Below, piece by piece: positions 23,795 through 32,950 of a DNA stretch of 51,333 bases. The stretch is taken from assembly GCF_022808645.1 (NCBI RefSeq), contig NZ_JAKZKT010000033.1, positions 1-51,333 on the forward strand, given 5' to 3'. Below the pieces are notes generated by a model. That model saw nothing but the letters and a program-made list of their open reading frames with translations, was not told where the DNA came from and did not search any database. Position numbers and translations under genes: made by a program. This DNA is from Bacillus litorisediminis (GTDB lineage Bacteria > Bacillota > Bacilli > Bacillales > JC228). How positions within the stretch are numbered: position 1 is the first letter of the stretch; every line of letters begins with the position of its first letter.

Positions 23795-24139
23795 ATGAAA
23801 CAAACAAAAATGGAGGCAAGTCTTTATTGTTTACGCTGTAAAGACGAGACACCGCATACCATAGTCTATATTAATAATGAAATCACGAGTGTTTGCTGCG
23901 ATGATTGTAAACGCACGGTCAGTATACAAGTCGATATCATGAAAGAATTTTATAAAGAAATATATGAGCGTATTTTTACAAAGCCTTCCCGAATCACGAA
24001 AGAATATAAGGAAGATCTCAGCTATTTTCTCACAAGACTGCCATTTCGTGTCGCTAGTAAACCATATCGGTTGATACGTGACCTTAATGAGTCACGAAAA
24101 ATTATTAAACAATACCGCAATAAAAAGAAAAGTGTGTAG
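23795..24139 (+). CDS. Small zinc-ribbon protein (bh-protein type), 114 aa
   Basis: The N-terminal half has two CxxC pairs (C-L-R-C and C-C-D-D-C) around residues 11-40, with T-P-H-T-I-V in between, consistent with a zinc ribbon. The C-terminal half is basic and helical and ends in R-N-K-K-K. I recall similar short Bacillus proteins named only bh protein. A GTG at 23786 is in frame, but AAGGAG (23781-23786) overlaps it, so the ATG at 23795 is chosen. Its promoter carries the same paired ACAAATG operator as the polyol-catabolic units. A regulatory or chaperone-like role in that pathway is possible but not shown. Confidence 0.7.
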   Translation: MKQTKMEASLYCLRCKDETPHTIVYINNEITSVCCDDCKRTVSIQVDIMKEFYKEIYERIFTKPSRITKEYKEDLSYFLTRLPFRVASKPYRLIRDLNESRKIIKQYRNKKKSV

Positions 24140-24175
24140 GGCGTCATCTGCGATTAAGCATGATGCCCTTTTTTT
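24138..24175 (+). terminator. Rho-independent terminator after the zinc-ribbon gene
   Basis: AGGGCGTCAT pairs with ATGATGCCCT, followed by seven T. The left arm overlaps the stop codon. Confidence 0.9.
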
Positions 24176-24219
24176 ATGGGTGAATGCATTTCCTTGAAAT
24201 GTCATTCGTGTGGGATACC

Positions 24220-25872
24220 TAAACGATGAGGATCGGCACATAACTGTTGGGAATGGCACGTAAACGACGGAGAGCGGCACATAACCGTTGGGATCGGCAC
24301 ATACCCGTCGGGGAATGGAGCATAACCGTCGGGGAACGGCACATACCCGTGGGGAGCGGCACATACCCGTCGGGGAATGACACATACCCGTAGGGGAGTG
24401 GCACATACCCGACGAGGATCGGCACATACCCGACGAGGCACGGCACATACCCGGCGAGAAGTGGCACATACCCGCCGGGGAGCGGCACATACCCGCCGGG
24501 AACGGCACATACCCGACGGGAACGGCACATACCCGACGAGAGCAGCACATACCCGCCGAGGAACGGCACATACCCGCCGGGAACGGCACATACCCGTCGA
24601 GAGTGGCACATACCCGAAGAGGAACGGCACATACCCGACGAAGAGCGGCACATACCCGCCGAGGAACGGCACATACCCGCCGGGAACGGCACATACCCGA
24701 CGAGAAGTGGCACATACCCGCCGAGGAACGGCACATACCCGCCGAGGAACGGCACATACCCGCCGGGAACGGCACATACCCGACGGGGAATGGCACATAA
24801 ACAACGAGGAACGGCACATACCCGACGAGGAACGGCACATACCCGACGGGGAAGTGGCACATACCCGCCGAGGAACGGCACATACCCGCCGAGGAACGGC
24901 ACATACCCGAGAGCAGCACATACCCGACGAGGAACGGCACATACCCGCCGCGAAGTGGCACATACCCGGCGCGAAGTGGCACATACCCGGCGCGAAGTGG
25001 CACATACCCGACGAGAAGTGGCACATACCCGACGGGGAATGGCACATAACCGATGAGGAACGGCACATACCCGCCGAGGAACGGCACATACCCGCCGGGA
25101 ACGGCACATACCCGGCGCGAAGTGGCACATACCCGGCGAGGAATGGCACATACCCGTGGGGAGCGGCACATACCCGACGGGAACGGCACATACCCGACGG
25201 GGAATGGCACATACCCGCCGGGAACGGCACATACCCGACGGGGAATGGCACATACCCGACGGGGAATGGCACATACCCGACGGGGAATGGCACATAACCG
25301 ATGAGGAACGGGACATACCCGCCGGGAACGGCACATACCCGACGGGAGCGGCACATACCCGACGAAGAGCGGCACATACCCGACGAGGATCGGCACATAC
25401 CCGCCGAGGAACGGCACATACCCGACGAGGAACGGCACATACCCGTGGGGGAGTGGCACATACCCGCCGAGGAACGGCACATACCCGCCGAGAAGTGGCA
25501 CATACCCGTGGGGAGCGGCACATACCCGACGGGGAAGTGGCACATACCCGCCGAGGAACGGCACATACCCGCCGAGAGTGGCACATACCCGAAGAGGAAC
25601 GGCACATACCCGGCGCGAAGTGGCACATACCCGGCGCGAAGTGGCACATACCCGGCGAGGAGTGGCACATAAACGACGAGAAGTAGCACATACCCGAAGA
25701 GGAACGGCACATACCCGCCGGGAACGGCACATACCCGGCGCGAAGTGGCACATACCCGGCGAGGAATGGCACATACCCGCCGAGGAACGGCACATACCCG
25801 ACGAAGAACGGTACATAACCGCCGGGGAATGGCACATAACCGCCGAGGAGCGGCACATAACATCATACACAA
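24220..25872. repeat. Large tandem array of about 80 units of 20-21 bp
   Basis: The interval consists of head-to-tail units with a near-invariant 12-base core, GGCACATACCCG, and a variable tail of 8 or 9 bases such as CCGAGGAAC, CCGGGAAC, ACGGGGAAT, GCGCGAAGT, ACGAGAAGT or TGGGGAGC. Tail variants recur many times in mixed order. Units at both ends are degenerate (ATAACC or ATAAAC for ATACCC), as in arrays that expand from the centre. Unit length alternates between 20 and 21 bp with few exceptions, so no reading frame is kept. All three minus-strand frames stay open across it by composition only. GC content is much higher than the surroundings. It is neither a CRISPR (no constant-length spacers, no cas genes) nor a protein gene. 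Confidence 0.95.
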
Positions 25873-25915
25873 GGTATACCACACGATGCGATTTTTCCAA
25901 CTTCCCCCAATTCAA

Positions 25916-27511
25916 TTAATTATTTGCCCCAGGCCTAGCCACAAAAAACCTCCGGCCATTAAACACATTCACTCCAGGCAGGGTCTCAATCTTTCCATTT
26001 ATAATTCTAATATTTTTATTTTTAGGATACCTGATTTCTTCTCGATCCTTCCTTGCAACAAAGACCTCATTATTTTTACTCTCTACTTCAATCTTTGTTT
26101 CATAGCCTTTTTCTTTAAACCAGCGTTCTGCATCGACAAAGAGGGCATCTGTTGTTTCATCTAAATTTACTTCCAAATAGTCAGCCATAACTTTAGCCAA
26201 GTCTATGTTGTCTAAAAGACCAGCTGGTTTACCCGGGCCGAAAGCATAAAGGAAAACATCCTCACCTGTATGGCCATGAGTTGTAAATCCAATATGTGCC
26301 CGTTTTGCTAAAAATTGAGCAAGAAGAGCTTTCACATCATTTTCATGCCTGGCAGCTTCAAGCAGGTCAAGTTCTTCCCTTTGCAAATCCTTGAGACCGT
26401 AATAGGATGCTACCTCTATGAGATTGGAATGATCCTTTTTTAAAAAAGAAACAGCGCCTTCGACTGAAAGCTTCGCTTGTTTCAATGGTTTGATGAATTT
26501 GGCAGGAGGAGAAATTGCATAATCCGTATCAGTGCCCCAGTCTCCGATTGAAAATCCGCTATTTCCGTGATCGGCGACGGCAATGACAAGTGTCTTTCCG
26601 TCTGCTTTTGCGAAATCCAGTGCTTTTTTTACTGCCTCATCAAAAGCAAGGACCTCACTGATCATCCCCACGGGGTCATTTAAATGGGCAGCCCAGTCGA
26701 CTTTACTGCCTTCGACCATGAGGAAAAATCCTTTTTTCTGTTGAGATAAGGTCTGGATTGCTTTTTCGGTCATTTCTGCAAGTGAAGGCTGTTTCAGCCC
26801 CAGTGTTTTCCGGTCAATATCATATGCCATAGCCCTGTTTGCAAACGCACCCCAGATCTTCTGGCCAGAAGCTGCGGCTAATTGTTTATTTGTTTCAGCC
26901 AACGAATAATGTTTCTTCTTTAACACATGAAGCAGATTTTCTCCATCGTTACGGCTGTCTTCATCATCTCCGGGCAAGAGGGAGACTTTCCCTCCGCCCA
27001 TTACAACATCAAGCTCTTGATACACCTGCTGCTCGGCGATATCTGTATACATTTCACGGTGTAAAACATGGGCAGAGAATCCGGCAGGGGTTGCATGCTG
27101 AACGGGAGCGGTTGCAACTAGGCCTGTTGCATAGCCATTTCTTTTAGCTGCTTCTAAAATAGAGGCCTTCGGAATAATATCCTTTGGTTTGGCCGCTTCA
27201 TCTGAGGCATAAAGCGGGACCATCCCGATTTTATCAACAATGGTTTTATGCCCAGTTGCGATGGCTGTGGCTGCTGCTGCGCTATCGGTAATCACAGAAC
27301 GGAGAGAATAAGTCCGAACCCCGCCAGCAACCATTTCGTCAAGAGCAAGACTGCTTCCTTTATACCAACGGGACAGAGTAACCGCACTTGAATTAGTCCC
27401 GTCCATAATCATCATGATGACGTTTTTGTAAGGGGATTGTTGTGCAAAAGTAGGTTGGTTATATAAGAAGATAAGGATTATTGAAAGAAATAGAAGTTTC
27501 ACTTGCTTCAA
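25916..27511 (-). CDS. Secreted alkaline phosphatase
   Basis: This 531-residue protein has a signal peptide (residues 1-23, hydrophobic L-L-F-L-S-I-I-L-I-F-L ending at F-A-Q). The alkaline phosphatase metal and nucleophile motifs follow: M-I-M-D-G-T-N (Asp37), T-D-S-A-A-A-A-T (nucleophile Ser77), E-G-S-K-V-D-W-A-A-H, V-A-D-H-G-N-S-G and T-H-G-H-T-G-E-D. It hydrolyses phosphate monoesters outside the cell. The last stretch of about 60 residues adds a small C-terminal domain. Downstream on its strand the repeat array begins after about 45 bp and no clear terminator is seen. I found no convincing PhoP box set upstream. Confidence 0.9.
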   Translation of the reverse strand: MKQVKLLFLSIILIFLYNQPTFAQQSPYKNVIMMIMDGTNSSAVTLSRWYKGSSLALDEMVAGGVRTYSLRSVITDSAAAATAIATGHKTIVDKIGMVPLYASDEAAKPKDIIPKASILEAAKRNGYATGLVATAPVQHATPAGFSAHVLHREMYTDIAEQQVYQELDVVMGGGKVSLLPGDDEDSRNDGENLLHVLKKKHYSLAETNKQLAAASGQKIWGAFANRAMAYDIDRKTLGLKQPSLAEMTEKAIQTLSQQKKGFFLMVEGSKVDWAAHLNDPVGMISEVLAFDEAVKKALDFAKADGKTLVIAVADHGNSGFSIGDWGTDTDYAISPPAKFIKPLKQAKLSVEGAVSFLKKDHSNLIEVASYYGLKDLQREELDLLEAARHENDVKALLAQFLAKRAHIGFTTHGHTGEDVFLYAFGPGKPAGLLDNIDLAKVMADYLEVNLDETTDALFVDAERWFKEKGYETKIEVESKNNEVFVARKDREEIRYPKNKNIRIINGKIETLPGVNVFNGRRFFVARPGANN

Positions 27512-27765
27512 ATGGTCTTCCTCCCTTTTAGAAAAACTTTCCTATTTGTAATGTGTGGAAGAAGAAACTAGGTTATTCAAAAATTTTATCAAAAATTGTA
27601 AATTATACTCGAAATTGGAATGATTTCCCTATATACTATTAGACATGGGCATTACTAAGTTTTTAAACTAGTTGACCAAAAAAGTAAAAAAATAGCTATA
27701 TAGGATTATACAGTTAATGCTTCCAGTATGATAGAATGTAGAAAAAAGTCGAAAGGAGATGTATT

Positions 27766-29367
27766 ATGCGCAGGGTACGGCAAAGTTTGACAGCAGGCCT
27801 CCTTTGTCTATTAATATCAGGATCTATTGCATCAGGATTTGCCTATGGCATGGAGGGAGAAGATCCTGACGCTGCTTCTCAAGAACCCTCACAACCAGTT
27901 GATCAAACGGAAGAAAGTATTGGAACTGACGCTGAGGAACAGTCCATTCAAACGTTAAGCACTTCCTACCAAACTGAATTACCAAATGAAGCCATGCTTA
28001 CATACATAGCATCCATTAATACGAATCAGTTTACGGATGTGGGAACTACTCACCGGGCAAAAGATGAAATCTATTATTTAGCCTCAGGCGGAATTATTTA
28101 CGGGACTTCATCTACTAAATTCTCCCCAGATCGAAACGTTACCCGTGGCGAAGCAGCTGCTATGATTGGACGCATGTTGTCATTTAATGGGACAAAGAGG
28201 GCAACTGAGTTTACGGATGTAGGGGCTGGAAACTTTGCTTCCGGGTATATTCAGGAAGCTGCCGACAGAGGGATTATAAGCGGCTATAAAGATGGATCAT
28301 TTAAGCCTGATCAGCCCGTAACTCGCGGGGAAATGGCCTTTTTGATCAACAAGGCTTTAAAATTTGGAGCAACCAGTATTTCTGGAGCAGCCTCGTTACT
28401 TATGAAGAAAGGAATTGCTCAAGGGCTTCCGGATGGCACTTTTGGCCAAAACTTACATATCATTCGAGCAGACTTTTCTGTGTTTTTAGCTCGCAGTATT
28501 TTAGCGGATTTACGAATTAATCCAGACGAGACATTTGATCAACCAGCGTTTATCACTGCAACTGATTTAAACGTAAGAACAGGTCCGGGAGTAAAATTCC
28601 CAAGAGTTGCACTATTGCAGCCGCGAGAGGTTAGAAGTGCCTATCAAATTGGTGAATGGCATTATATTACCTGGGCAGAAGGAAAAACAGGTTTTGTCCA
28701 CGGAGATTATCTGTCAAATACAGCGGTTGACGACATAACCAAAATCTTACAAGAAACTCTTATCATTGTAGACCCGGGACATGGTTACACGGATCCAGGG
28801 GCAACAGGTTTTGGGACTCATGAAAAAGATGTAGTTCTTGATGTAGCAACTAGATTAAAAGGATATATCCAACAAACACCGTTACAAGTATCGTTAACAC
28901 GAGAATCAGATCGTTCCCTTTCATTAGAAGATAGAGTTCGCTTTGCTAAAGAACAGGGCGGGGATATATTTGTAAGTATTCATACCAATGCCTACAACGG
29001 TGAGGCTAACGGTACAGAAACGTACTATTATCGAACTGCTTCCACAAACCCATACTCCTCCGAAAGCAGAGCGTTAGCCATCTATATTCAAAATCGGGTA
29101 ATTGAGGCGTGGGGTTTGTATGATCGTGGCGTAAAACATGGTAACTTTCACGTGCTGCGTGAAAATACGATGCCAGCCGTATTAGTCGAACTTGGATTTA
29201 TTGATAATAGCGGCGATTATCAAAAAATCAGTTCGCCAGAAGAAAGGCAAAAAGCGGCAAAAGCAATTTTCTTTGGAATACTAGATTACTATTATCATTA
29301 TGAAGGTTTGGATATTGAATTCTTATATACCCAAATGAATGGTTCTCCATCTCAAAGACTTCATTAA
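27766..29367 (+). CDS. SLH-domain N-acetylmuramoyl-L-alanine amidase
   Basis: This 533-residue exported wall hydrolase has a signal peptide (about 1-28) and three SLH repeats (about 85-140, 147-200, 205-250; F-T-D-V-G and T-R-G-E-A-A-A-M signatures). An SH3b domain (about 260-317; L-N-V-R-T-G-P-G) and an Amidase_3 catalytic domain (about 332-515) follow. Zinc ligands are His339 (D-P-G-H-G), Glu353 (H-E-K-D) and His406 (S-I-H-T-N-A), and the catalytic Glu475 lies in V-E-L-G-F. It cleaves the bond between muramic acid and L-alanine in peptidoglycan and is held on the wall by SLH binding to pyruvylated polymer. It is the first of six exported proteins in a row. Confidence 0.93.
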   Translation: MRRVRQSLTAGLLCLLISGSIASGFAYGMEGEDPDAASQEPSQPVDQTEESIGTDAEEQSIQTLSTSYQTELPNEAMLTYIASINTNQFTDVGTTHRAKDEIYYLASGGIIYGTSSTKFSPDRNVTRGEAAAMIGRMLSFNGTKRATEFTDVGAGNFASGYIQEAADRGIISGYKDGSFKPDQPVTRGEMAFLINKALKFGATSISGAASLLMKKGIAQGLPDGTFGQNLHIIRADFSVFLARSILADLRINPDETFDQPAFITATDLNVRTGPGVKFPRVALLQPREVRSAYQIGEWHYITWAEGKTGFVHGDYLSNTAVDDITKILQETLIIVDPGHGYTDPGATGFGTHEKDVVLDVATRLKGYIQQTPLQVSLTRESDRSLSLEDRVRFAKEQGGDIFVSIHTNAYNGEANGTETYYYRTASTNPYSSESRALAIYIQNRVIEAWGLYDRGVKHGNFHVLRENTMPAVLVELGFIDNSGDYQKISSPEERQKAAKAIFFGILDYYYHYEGLDIEFLYTQMNGSPSQRLH

Positions 29368-29375
29368 TGAGCAAC

Positions 29376-29411
29376 AAAAAAAGGAACTGGTATAAAGCTA
29401 GTTCCTTTTTT
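29376..29411 (+). terminator. Rho-independent terminator after the SLH amidase
   Basis: AAAAAGGAACTGG pairs with CTAGTTCC followed by TTTTTT, directly behind the stop codon. Confidence 0.88.
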
Positions 29412-29482
29412 AAATCATGCTCCGATCTTAATCATGATCCATACTTTTTGCGTTCAAGACTTTAAACAATGAGGGGAAAATT

Positions 29483-31411
29483 ATGTTAAAAAAAGGTTCA
29501 CTCCGTTTGATGATATTCTTGCTCATCTTTGTATCTGTAACCGGAACTGGAATGGCAGAAAGTGAAGAACCGCAGGAATATATTATTCAATTTCAGGATG
29601 ACATTCCTGCAAAGGTTTTAAATGAACTAGGGTTTGAAACGATGTATACATACTCATCCATTGATTCCGTTGCAGTTAAGGGGAATTCAACCCAACTTGC
29701 GCTATTAAACAATCAAACTAACATTTTATCAGTAACCGAAAATAGACCTGTGCAGGCATCACTGACACCACAGACCGTTTCTTGGGGATATGAGCCAATT
29801 GATGCCCCGCAAATGGCTGATGCCGGCCTGACTGGGAATGGCGTAAAGGTAGCGATTTTAGACACGGGGATTGATACCGATCATCCTGATTTAAAAGTCG
29901 CTGGCGGAGTGTGTGTTGCCGAAAGTTGTCCGGCTGGTTTTGATGATAATAATGGCCATGGTACGCATATTGCTGGAATCATTGCTGCACAAGATAATGA
30001 GATTGGAGTATTGGGTATTGCCCCTAATGTTGAGCTTTACGCCATTAAGTCTTTAGATAAAAATGGAGATGGGTCGACAGCAACAATCATTGCTGGAATT
30101 GAATGGGCGATTCAAAACAAAATGGACATTATTAACTTAAGTGTTACAACTACTGCGAATGATTCAGCCTTGCAGCGGATTCTTGACCGGGCCTATCAGC
30201 AAGGAATTCTATTAGTTGGTTCAGGCGGAAATAATGGAACAGCAGCAGGAACTGAGAATAATGTCATGTATCCGGCTAAATATCCGACCGTGATTGCAGT
30301 AAGCAGCGTGGATGAAGAGTTAAAGAGAGTTTCAACTTCAGCGACAGGATATGAAATTGAAATTGCAGCTCCAGGAGACGAAATCTTAAGTACATTTCCA
30401 AGTGATGTCTTAATTAATGGAAGTCAAAGTAATGGGTATGCTGTCATGAGCGGAACTTCTATGGCTGCTCCTTTTGTTACAGGCATGCTTGCGCTTTATA
30501 AAGAAAAGGAACCTGCTAAGACCAATGCAGAACTTCGTACGCTTCTTCAACAAAATGCTTTGGATTTAGGTGTTGCCGGAAAAGACAATTTATATGGGTA
30601 TGGATTAGTGCAAGGACTTAGTGAGCTTACCGATTCAGATGGTAACCAAGTTGCTGTGACATCAGTAGCGAATGGAAAAGTTCAGATGGAAATTACAGCT
30701 AATGAATTGGTACAAACTGTTTCGATTTCAAGAGGTACAAAACCGGTAAAAAGTTTAGCGGAAGGTACCTTTACGGACTATGTGCTAGCGGGCCAATATC
30801 AATATCTGTTTAATTTTCATTATGCAGATGGAAGTAAGGTCACCGTACCAGTTAAAGTAGATGTACCTGCACCAAAATTTAGTGATCTTTCCATGAATCA
30901 ATGGTTTGCTCCACATATTGTATATCTATACGAAAATAGTATTTTAGCAGGAACCACCACAACAACCATGGAGCCAGATGCTGCAATTACAAGAGCAATG
31001 GCAGTTGCGATCATTGGACGAGCTATTGGCCTTGAAGGCGAAAAACGTTCTACTCATTTTTCTGATGTAGGAATAAATAATTTTGCCTCAGGTTATATTC
31101 AATCAGCCTATGAAAAAGGAATTCTCGTTGGATTTCCAGATGGGACCTTTAGACCAGGCCAAGAAGTAACGCGGGCTGAAATGGCTATGTTAATCGCAAA
31201 GGCTTACCAATTAGAAGATGCGACACCTGTTGCATTTCCTGATGTAAACCAAAGGGTTTCAGGTTACGAAGCTATATATAAAATCGCCAATGCCAATATA
31301 ACTTCTGGTTATTTAGATGGAGAATTTAAGCCATATGAACCAATGAAACGATCTACTTTCTCAGTATTTATTGCCAGAGCCCAAAATCCGCTATTTATAG
31401 ATAACGAATAA
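29483..31411 (+). CDS. SLH-domain subtilisin-like serine protease (S8 family)
   Basis: This 642-residue exported protease has a signal peptide (about 1-25), a short I9-like propeptide region (about 30-95) and a peptidase S8 domain with the triad Asp127 (I-L-D-T-G-I-D), His162 (G-H-G-T-H-I-A-G) and Ser326 (S-G-T-S-M-A-A-P). A small beta-rich linker domain and three C-terminal SLH repeats (about residues 470-640; S-D-V-G-I-N-N-F-A-S-G-Y) follow. It is a wall-bound endoprotease, possibly for maturation or turnover of surface proteins. It has its own terminator and probably its own promoter. Confidence 0.93.
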   Translation: MLKKGSLRLMIFLLIFVSVTGTGMAESEEPQEYIIQFQDDIPAKVLNELGFETMYTYSSIDSVAVKGNSTQLALLNNQTNILSVTENRPVQASLTPQTVSWGYEPIDAPQMADAGLTGNGVKVAILDTGIDTDHPDLKVAGGVCVAESCPAGFDDNNGHGTHIAGIIAAQDNEIGVLGIAPNVELYAIKSLDKNGDGSTATIIAGIEWAIQNKMDIINLSVTTTANDSALQRILDRAYQQGILLVGSGGNNGTAAGTENNVMYPAKYPTVIAVSSVDEELKRVSTSATGYEIEIAAPGDEILSTFPSDVLINGSQSNGYAVMSGTSMAAPFVTGMLALYKEKEPAKTNAELRTLLQQNALDLGVAGKDNLYGYGLVQGLSELTDSDGNQVAVTSVANGKVQMEITANELVQTVSISRGTKPVKSLAEGTFTDYVLAGQYQYLFNFHYADGSKVTVPVKVDVPAPKFSDLSMNQWFAPHIVYLYENSILAGTTTTTMEPDAAITRAMAVAIIGRAIGLEGEKRSTHFSDVGINNFASGYIQSAYEKGILVGFPDGTFRPGQEVTRAEMAMLIAKAYQLEDATPVAFPDVNQRVSGYEAIYKIANANITSGYLDGEFKPYEPMKRSTFSVFIARAQNPLFIDNE

Positions 31412-31416
31412 GAGGG

Positions 31417-31459
31417 AATGAGAGTTGCTTTTTTAAATAAAGCAGCTCTCATTTTTTTT
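31417..31459 (+). terminator. Rho-independent terminator after the SLH protease
   Basis: AATGAGAGTTGCTTT pairs with AAAGCAGCTCTCATT, followed by a T run of eight. Confidence 0.9.
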
Positions 31460-31628
31460 CGACAGAATGCGAGGCGTTACTGGTAAGTCGAAAATCCTAC
31501 TATTTAAAAACTTAGTAATCTATTTGTAATAGAATCGTAACGAAAATTGTCGAAAAAATCTGGTAAACTTGGAATATCATAATAGATCGAAAAACGAAAT
31601 AAATTGTCTAAATTAATGAGGTGCCAAC

Positions 31629-32618
31629 ATGTTTCGACGAAAATACATACTAACAATTCTTACAATATCCATTCTCATGTTACTAGGAATGAATGCCCAT
31701 GCTTCCGGAAGTCCGACGAATGAACAGGTTGTCAACACGGCTAAGGAGTTTGTAGGTGTTCCGTATCGATTTGGAGGTAACACACCTAGCGGCTTTGATT
31801 GTTCTGGTTTTATCCTTTATGTTTTTAATCAGTTTGACATCGAACTCCCTAGAACCTCAGCAGAGCAATTTGAGAAGGGTACATACGTTGAGAAAAGCAA
31901 GCTGAAGCCAGGCGACCTCGTTTTCTTTAAAAATACATACAAGCCGGGTATTTCCCATGCGGGAATTTACGTAGGAGACAATAAGTTTATTAGTGCAACT
32001 TCTTCAAAAGGAGTACAAATTGTCTCACTCAGCAATTCATACTGGGGACCTCGCTATGCAGGCGCAAAAAGACTTTCAAGTGTTACATATGACGGATTTA
32101 TCGACTTATCAGCAGATCATGCTGCATACACGGCTATCATGACTCTATATAAAAACAATATAATCAGCGGATTCAGTAATAATGAATTTAAACCACAAGA
32201 TCCTGTAACTCGCGGACAGGCAGCTGCGATACTAAATAGAGTTCTTGGACTAAAAGCTACCAACTTGAATTCTTTTAAAGATGTAAATGCGAATACAAGC
32301 TTTGCACGAGATATTGCAGCCATTAAATCTACGGGAATTATCAGCGGATTCCCTGATGGGACTTTTAGGCCGAATGCTTACCTGACTAGAGCACAAATGG
32401 CTGTCATCATTGACCGTGCTTTTGAAATTGAATCGAATAAAGTATCCAAAGCCAGTATCGGCTTTAACGACGTAGGTGCAAATTATTGGGCGTATAATTC
32501 AATTATGAAACTATCAAGTATTGATAAAACTTCCCTCTTCACCGGTTCTAAATTTAGAGCTAATGACAGAGCAACAAGAGCTGATTTTTCAGCAGCTATC
32601 TATAACGTTAAATATTAA
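31629..32618 (+). CDS. NlpC/P60 endopeptidase with three SLH domains
   Basis: This 329-residue exported protein has a signal peptide (1-26), then an NlpC/P60 domain (about 30-150) with catalytic Cys58 (F-D-C-S-G-F) and His110 (I-S-H-A-G-I-Y-V-G). Three SLH repeats follow (about 155-325; V-T-R-G-Q-A-A-A-I-L-N-R). It should cut gamma-D-glutamyl-diamino acid bonds in peptidoglycan stems. Compared with the other SLH proteins here, the catalytic domain is N-terminal and the anchor C-terminal. A perfect palindromic repeat lies 9 bp behind the stop codon. Confidence 0.93.
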   Translation: MFRRKYILTILTISILMLLGMNAHASGSPTNEQVVNTAKEFVGVPYRFGGNTPSGFDCSGFILYVFNQFDIELPRTSAEQFEKGTYVEKSKLKPGDLVFFKNTYKPGISHAGIYVGDNKFISATSSKGVQIVSLSNSYWGPRYAGAKRLSSVTYDGFIDLSADHAAYTAIMTLYKNNIISGFSNNEFKPQDPVTRGQAAAILNRVLGLKATNLNSFKDVNANTSFARDIAAIKSTGIISGFPDGTFRPNAYLTRAQMAVIIDRAFEIESNKVSKASIGFNDVGANYWAYNSIMKLSSIDKTSLFTGSKFRANDRATRADFSAAIYNVKY

Positions 32619-32627
32619 TGAAATAAT

Positions 32628-32670
32628 AGGGACGGTTCTCCTGTTTCCAACAAACAGGAGAACCGTCCCT
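32628..32670. repeat. Dispersed palindrome, copy 1
   Basis: A perfect 19-bp inverted repeat, AGGGACGGTTCTCCTGTTT (32628-32646) with its complement (32652-32670) around CCAAC. It shares the GGGACGGTTCT core with palindromes at 36086 and 39881 and, like them, sits a few bases behind a stop codon. Confidence 0.9.
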
Positions 32671-32950
32671 TTGTTATCTCAAAAATTTTGCACACAAAAA
32701 ATAACCATTTAATTGGACCGTTTAGAGACACATCCATTTTATCTCCTCTCTTTCCCCATCTTTCTACAGTTTCCCATAATCTAAAGGTCCCATAATTTTG
32801 TACATTGTTTCGATTGGTGTCGTTATTGGGAGTATAAATCTAAGTTCAAAGGATATCCTCCGCGTAAAAAAGAAACTTATTTTTATAGAAATGCAGAGGG
32901 GGGACAAATTTTTCACAAGCTCAAATAATATGAAAAGGGGATGTAATATT

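Noticed and set aside
24220-25872. The array as a CRISPR
   Set aside because: The repeated core is 12 bp with 8-9 bp variable tails that recur many times. There are no 30-40 bp unique spacers and no cas genes nearby.
24092-25915. Three long minus-strand open frames (607, 560, 545 residues) and several plus-strand ones across the repeat array, looking like repetitive Cys/Arg- or Gly/Tyr-rich proteins
   Set aside because: The units alternate between 20 and 21 bp, so no frame is preserved from unit to unit. All frames are open only because the unit lacks stop codons. There is no ribosome site, and the longest one starts with TTG without a Shine-Dalgarno sequence.
27512-27765. PhoP box upstream of the alkaline phosphatase gene
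   Set aside because: Only a single TTTACA-like hexamer is visible on the minus strand. The direct repeats at 11-bp period needed for PhoP binding are absent.
32628-32670. The perfect palindrome as the ordinary terminator of the NlpC/P60 gene
   Set aside because: It has no T run, and related palindromes occur elsewhere, one of them behind a proper terminator. A dispersed element explains it better, although it may end transcripts by chance.
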